Shown here: piece by piece, positions 50,409 through 51,452 of the stretch
Position numbering within the stretch: position 1 is the first letter of the stretch
Layout: every line of letters starts with the position of its first letter
From: an uncultured Flavobacteriaceae bacterium
Lineage (GTDB): Bacteria; Bacteroidota; Bacteroidia; Flavobacteriales; Flavobacteriaceae
DNA: 51,452 bases
Assembly: GCA_947502975.1 (NCBI GenBank)
Contig: CANNBV010000009.1
Location: 1-51,452, forward strand
Direction: 5' to 3'
Position numbers and translations under genes: made by a program
Notes under the pieces: generated by a model
Seen by the model: the letters and a program-made list of their open reading frames with translations, nothing else
What the model was told of the DNA's origin: nothing
The model's database searches: none

Positions 50409-51452
50409 TTATTCTACTATTAGTTTTTTAACTGTTTTAACAGAACGATCTGTATTATCAGTAATACTTATTAAATAAGTTCCTTGAGAAAATCTGCTAA
50501 CATCCACATCTAATAATCGATTTGCACTTAAGTTTACAGATTTATTGTAAACTTCGCTTCCTGTAAAACTATGGATTCTAACAGTGATATCCTCTAGAAC
50601 AGATTTTGATAAATCTATTTTAACCTTATGACTTGCTGGGTTAGGATACATTGAAATATTTACATCAGAAAAATCATTAGTACTCAAGTTCTTACCACTG
50701 TAAATTAATATATCACATAATCCACTATCAGTAGGGAATCTAAATACTGGTACTGGATTAGATAAATCGTAGCATCCATCTAAATCAGTAAATGCATTAT
50801 AACCAACCTTTGCTCCATTTAATTCTCCATCAAAGCTCAAATGCCATATTAAACATACACCTGGACCTGCCTCATCAAAGTTAACTTGATCTGGGCTAGC
50901 TGGTAAACCTAAAATATTACCTTCTACATCAGTTATTACCCACTGAGAATTAATACCTTCATTATTCCTTAAATCGATATCTTCAGCATAATCTGCAATA
51001 CCATCACCTTGACAGAAAAGATATAAACCACCAGGTTTTAGGTAACCTCCATTAACATCACATTCCTCACTCTCTACTCCTTTTCTGATTACTGTGATAG
51101 AATTTGATAAGCTAAAGCAACCTTCTAAGTCATTTGCATTCTTGCCTACTTCGGCGCCTATCAACTCGCCATCATAACGTAAGTACCATACTAAGCATGT
51201 ACCCTCGCCTGCGCCATCAAAGTCTACTACATATGGACTTGGTGGTAAGCCTAAGATATTTCCCTGATCGTCCGTTACAACCCATTGGCCATTGGCGCCT
51301 ACGCCACCGCCTTCTATGGTAATAGTACCTTCTGCTATGTTATCGGCCTCGCCATCGCCTACTGTGAACTCAAACGGGCCGCCTACTAACTCTCCTGCAT
51401 CTGGCTGGTTTCTGTATACCGATATTGAATTCGATAAATCAAAATCACCTTC
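50409..51452 (-). CDS. T9SS-exported repeat protein, 3' part (5' end outside window)
   Basis: 347 residues are visible and the frame stays open to the right edge, so the start lies beyond the window. The sequence has at least two tandem ~115-residue repeats: NGQWVVTDDQGNILGLPPSP ... GAGEGTCLVWYLRYDGELIG ... EGCFSLSNSITV, and a second copy SQWVITDVEGNILGLPASP ... GPGVCLIWHLSFDGELNG ... DGCYDLSNPVPV. The C-terminal ~80 residues are a T9SS type A sorting domain (ISMYPNPASHKVKIDLS ... SQGTYLISI ... VKKLIVE), so it is secreted and surface attached. The repeat at the edge (51150-51452) uses GGC and GCC codons far more than the other repeat. Confidence 0.88.
   Translation of the reverse strand, partial: EGDFDLSNSISVYRNQPDAGELVGGPFEFTVGDGEADNIAEGTITIEGGGVGANGQWVVTDDQGNILGLPPSPYVVDFDGAGEGTCLVWYLRYDGELIGAEVGKNANDLEGCFSLSNSITVIRKGVESEECDVNGGYLKPGGLYLFCQGDGIADYAEDIDLRNNEGINSQWVITDVEGNILGLPASPDQVNFDEAGPGVCLIWHLSFDGELNGAKVGYNAFTDLDGCYDLSNPVPVFRFPTDSGLCDILIYSGKNLSTNDFSDVNISMYPNPASHKVKIDLSKSVLEDITVRIHSFTGSEVYNKSVNLSANRLLDVDVSRFSQGTYLISITDNTDRSVKTVKKLIVE

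Overview
The window is low-GC chromosomal DNA from a Bacteroidota bacterium, most likely a marine member of the Flavobacteriaceae. The signs are C-terminal type IX secretion (T9SS) sorting domains, an IgA-peptidase-like M64 metalloprotease, a DUF5723-type outer-membrane protein, starts without Shine-Dalgarno sequences, and several promoters resembling the Bacteroidota -33 TTG / -7 TAnnTTTG pattern. The genus cannot be fixed from the sequence alone. No rRNA, tRNA, CRISPR array, transposase or phage gene was seen.

Layout. 1-558 is the 3' end of a surface protein closed by a strong terminator. 640-3567 holds rlmB, a rhomboid protease and rarA. 3564-9153 is a minus-strand run: radC, a polysaccharide-deacetylase-like protein, a YjjG-type HAD phosphatase, then a lipoprotein, an outer-membrane barrel and a secreted coiled-coil protein that look like one envelope set. 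9310-14470 holds a MOSC protein, a cell-wall amidase, a membrane protein with an ExbD-like periplasmic domain, and the muropeptide ligase mpl. 14471-24142 holds a TPR protein, a giant alpha-2-macroglobulin (2059 aa) and a LytS/LytTR two-component pair. 24433-30575 has two DoxX-like proteins, a lipoprotein plus secreted M64 peptidase operon, an SDR enzyme, a DUF4136 lipoprotein and a voltage-gated K+ channel. 30838-34869 is a core block: obgE, a fused hypoxanthine phosphoribosyltransferase-adenylate kinase, purK and purE. 35022-38596 has a Dcp-type peptidase and small DUF proteins. 38723-42927 has an AraC/GlxA regulator and a GbsR/MarR regulator followed by a four-gene membrane-protein/methyltransferase/epimerase operon. 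43204-47815 has an ECF sigma factor with a small Cys-rich partner, a UbiA-like protein and gcvP. 47918-50354 is a tight KAS III, methyltransferase and glycosyltransferase operon. The right edge is the 3' part of a repeat-containing T9SS protein.

The most unusual signals are non-coding or semi-coding. Four dispersed copies of an 84-107 nt structured element, possibly the RNA family named Flavo-1, keep their pairing while the bases differ. Small palindromic repeats sit in intergenic DNA and also in frame inside the macroglobulin gene. Two matching 8-nt-spaced inverted repeats flank the GbsR-type regulator and look like its operators. Most gene functions are assigned from recognised motifs read by eye; no database search was run.
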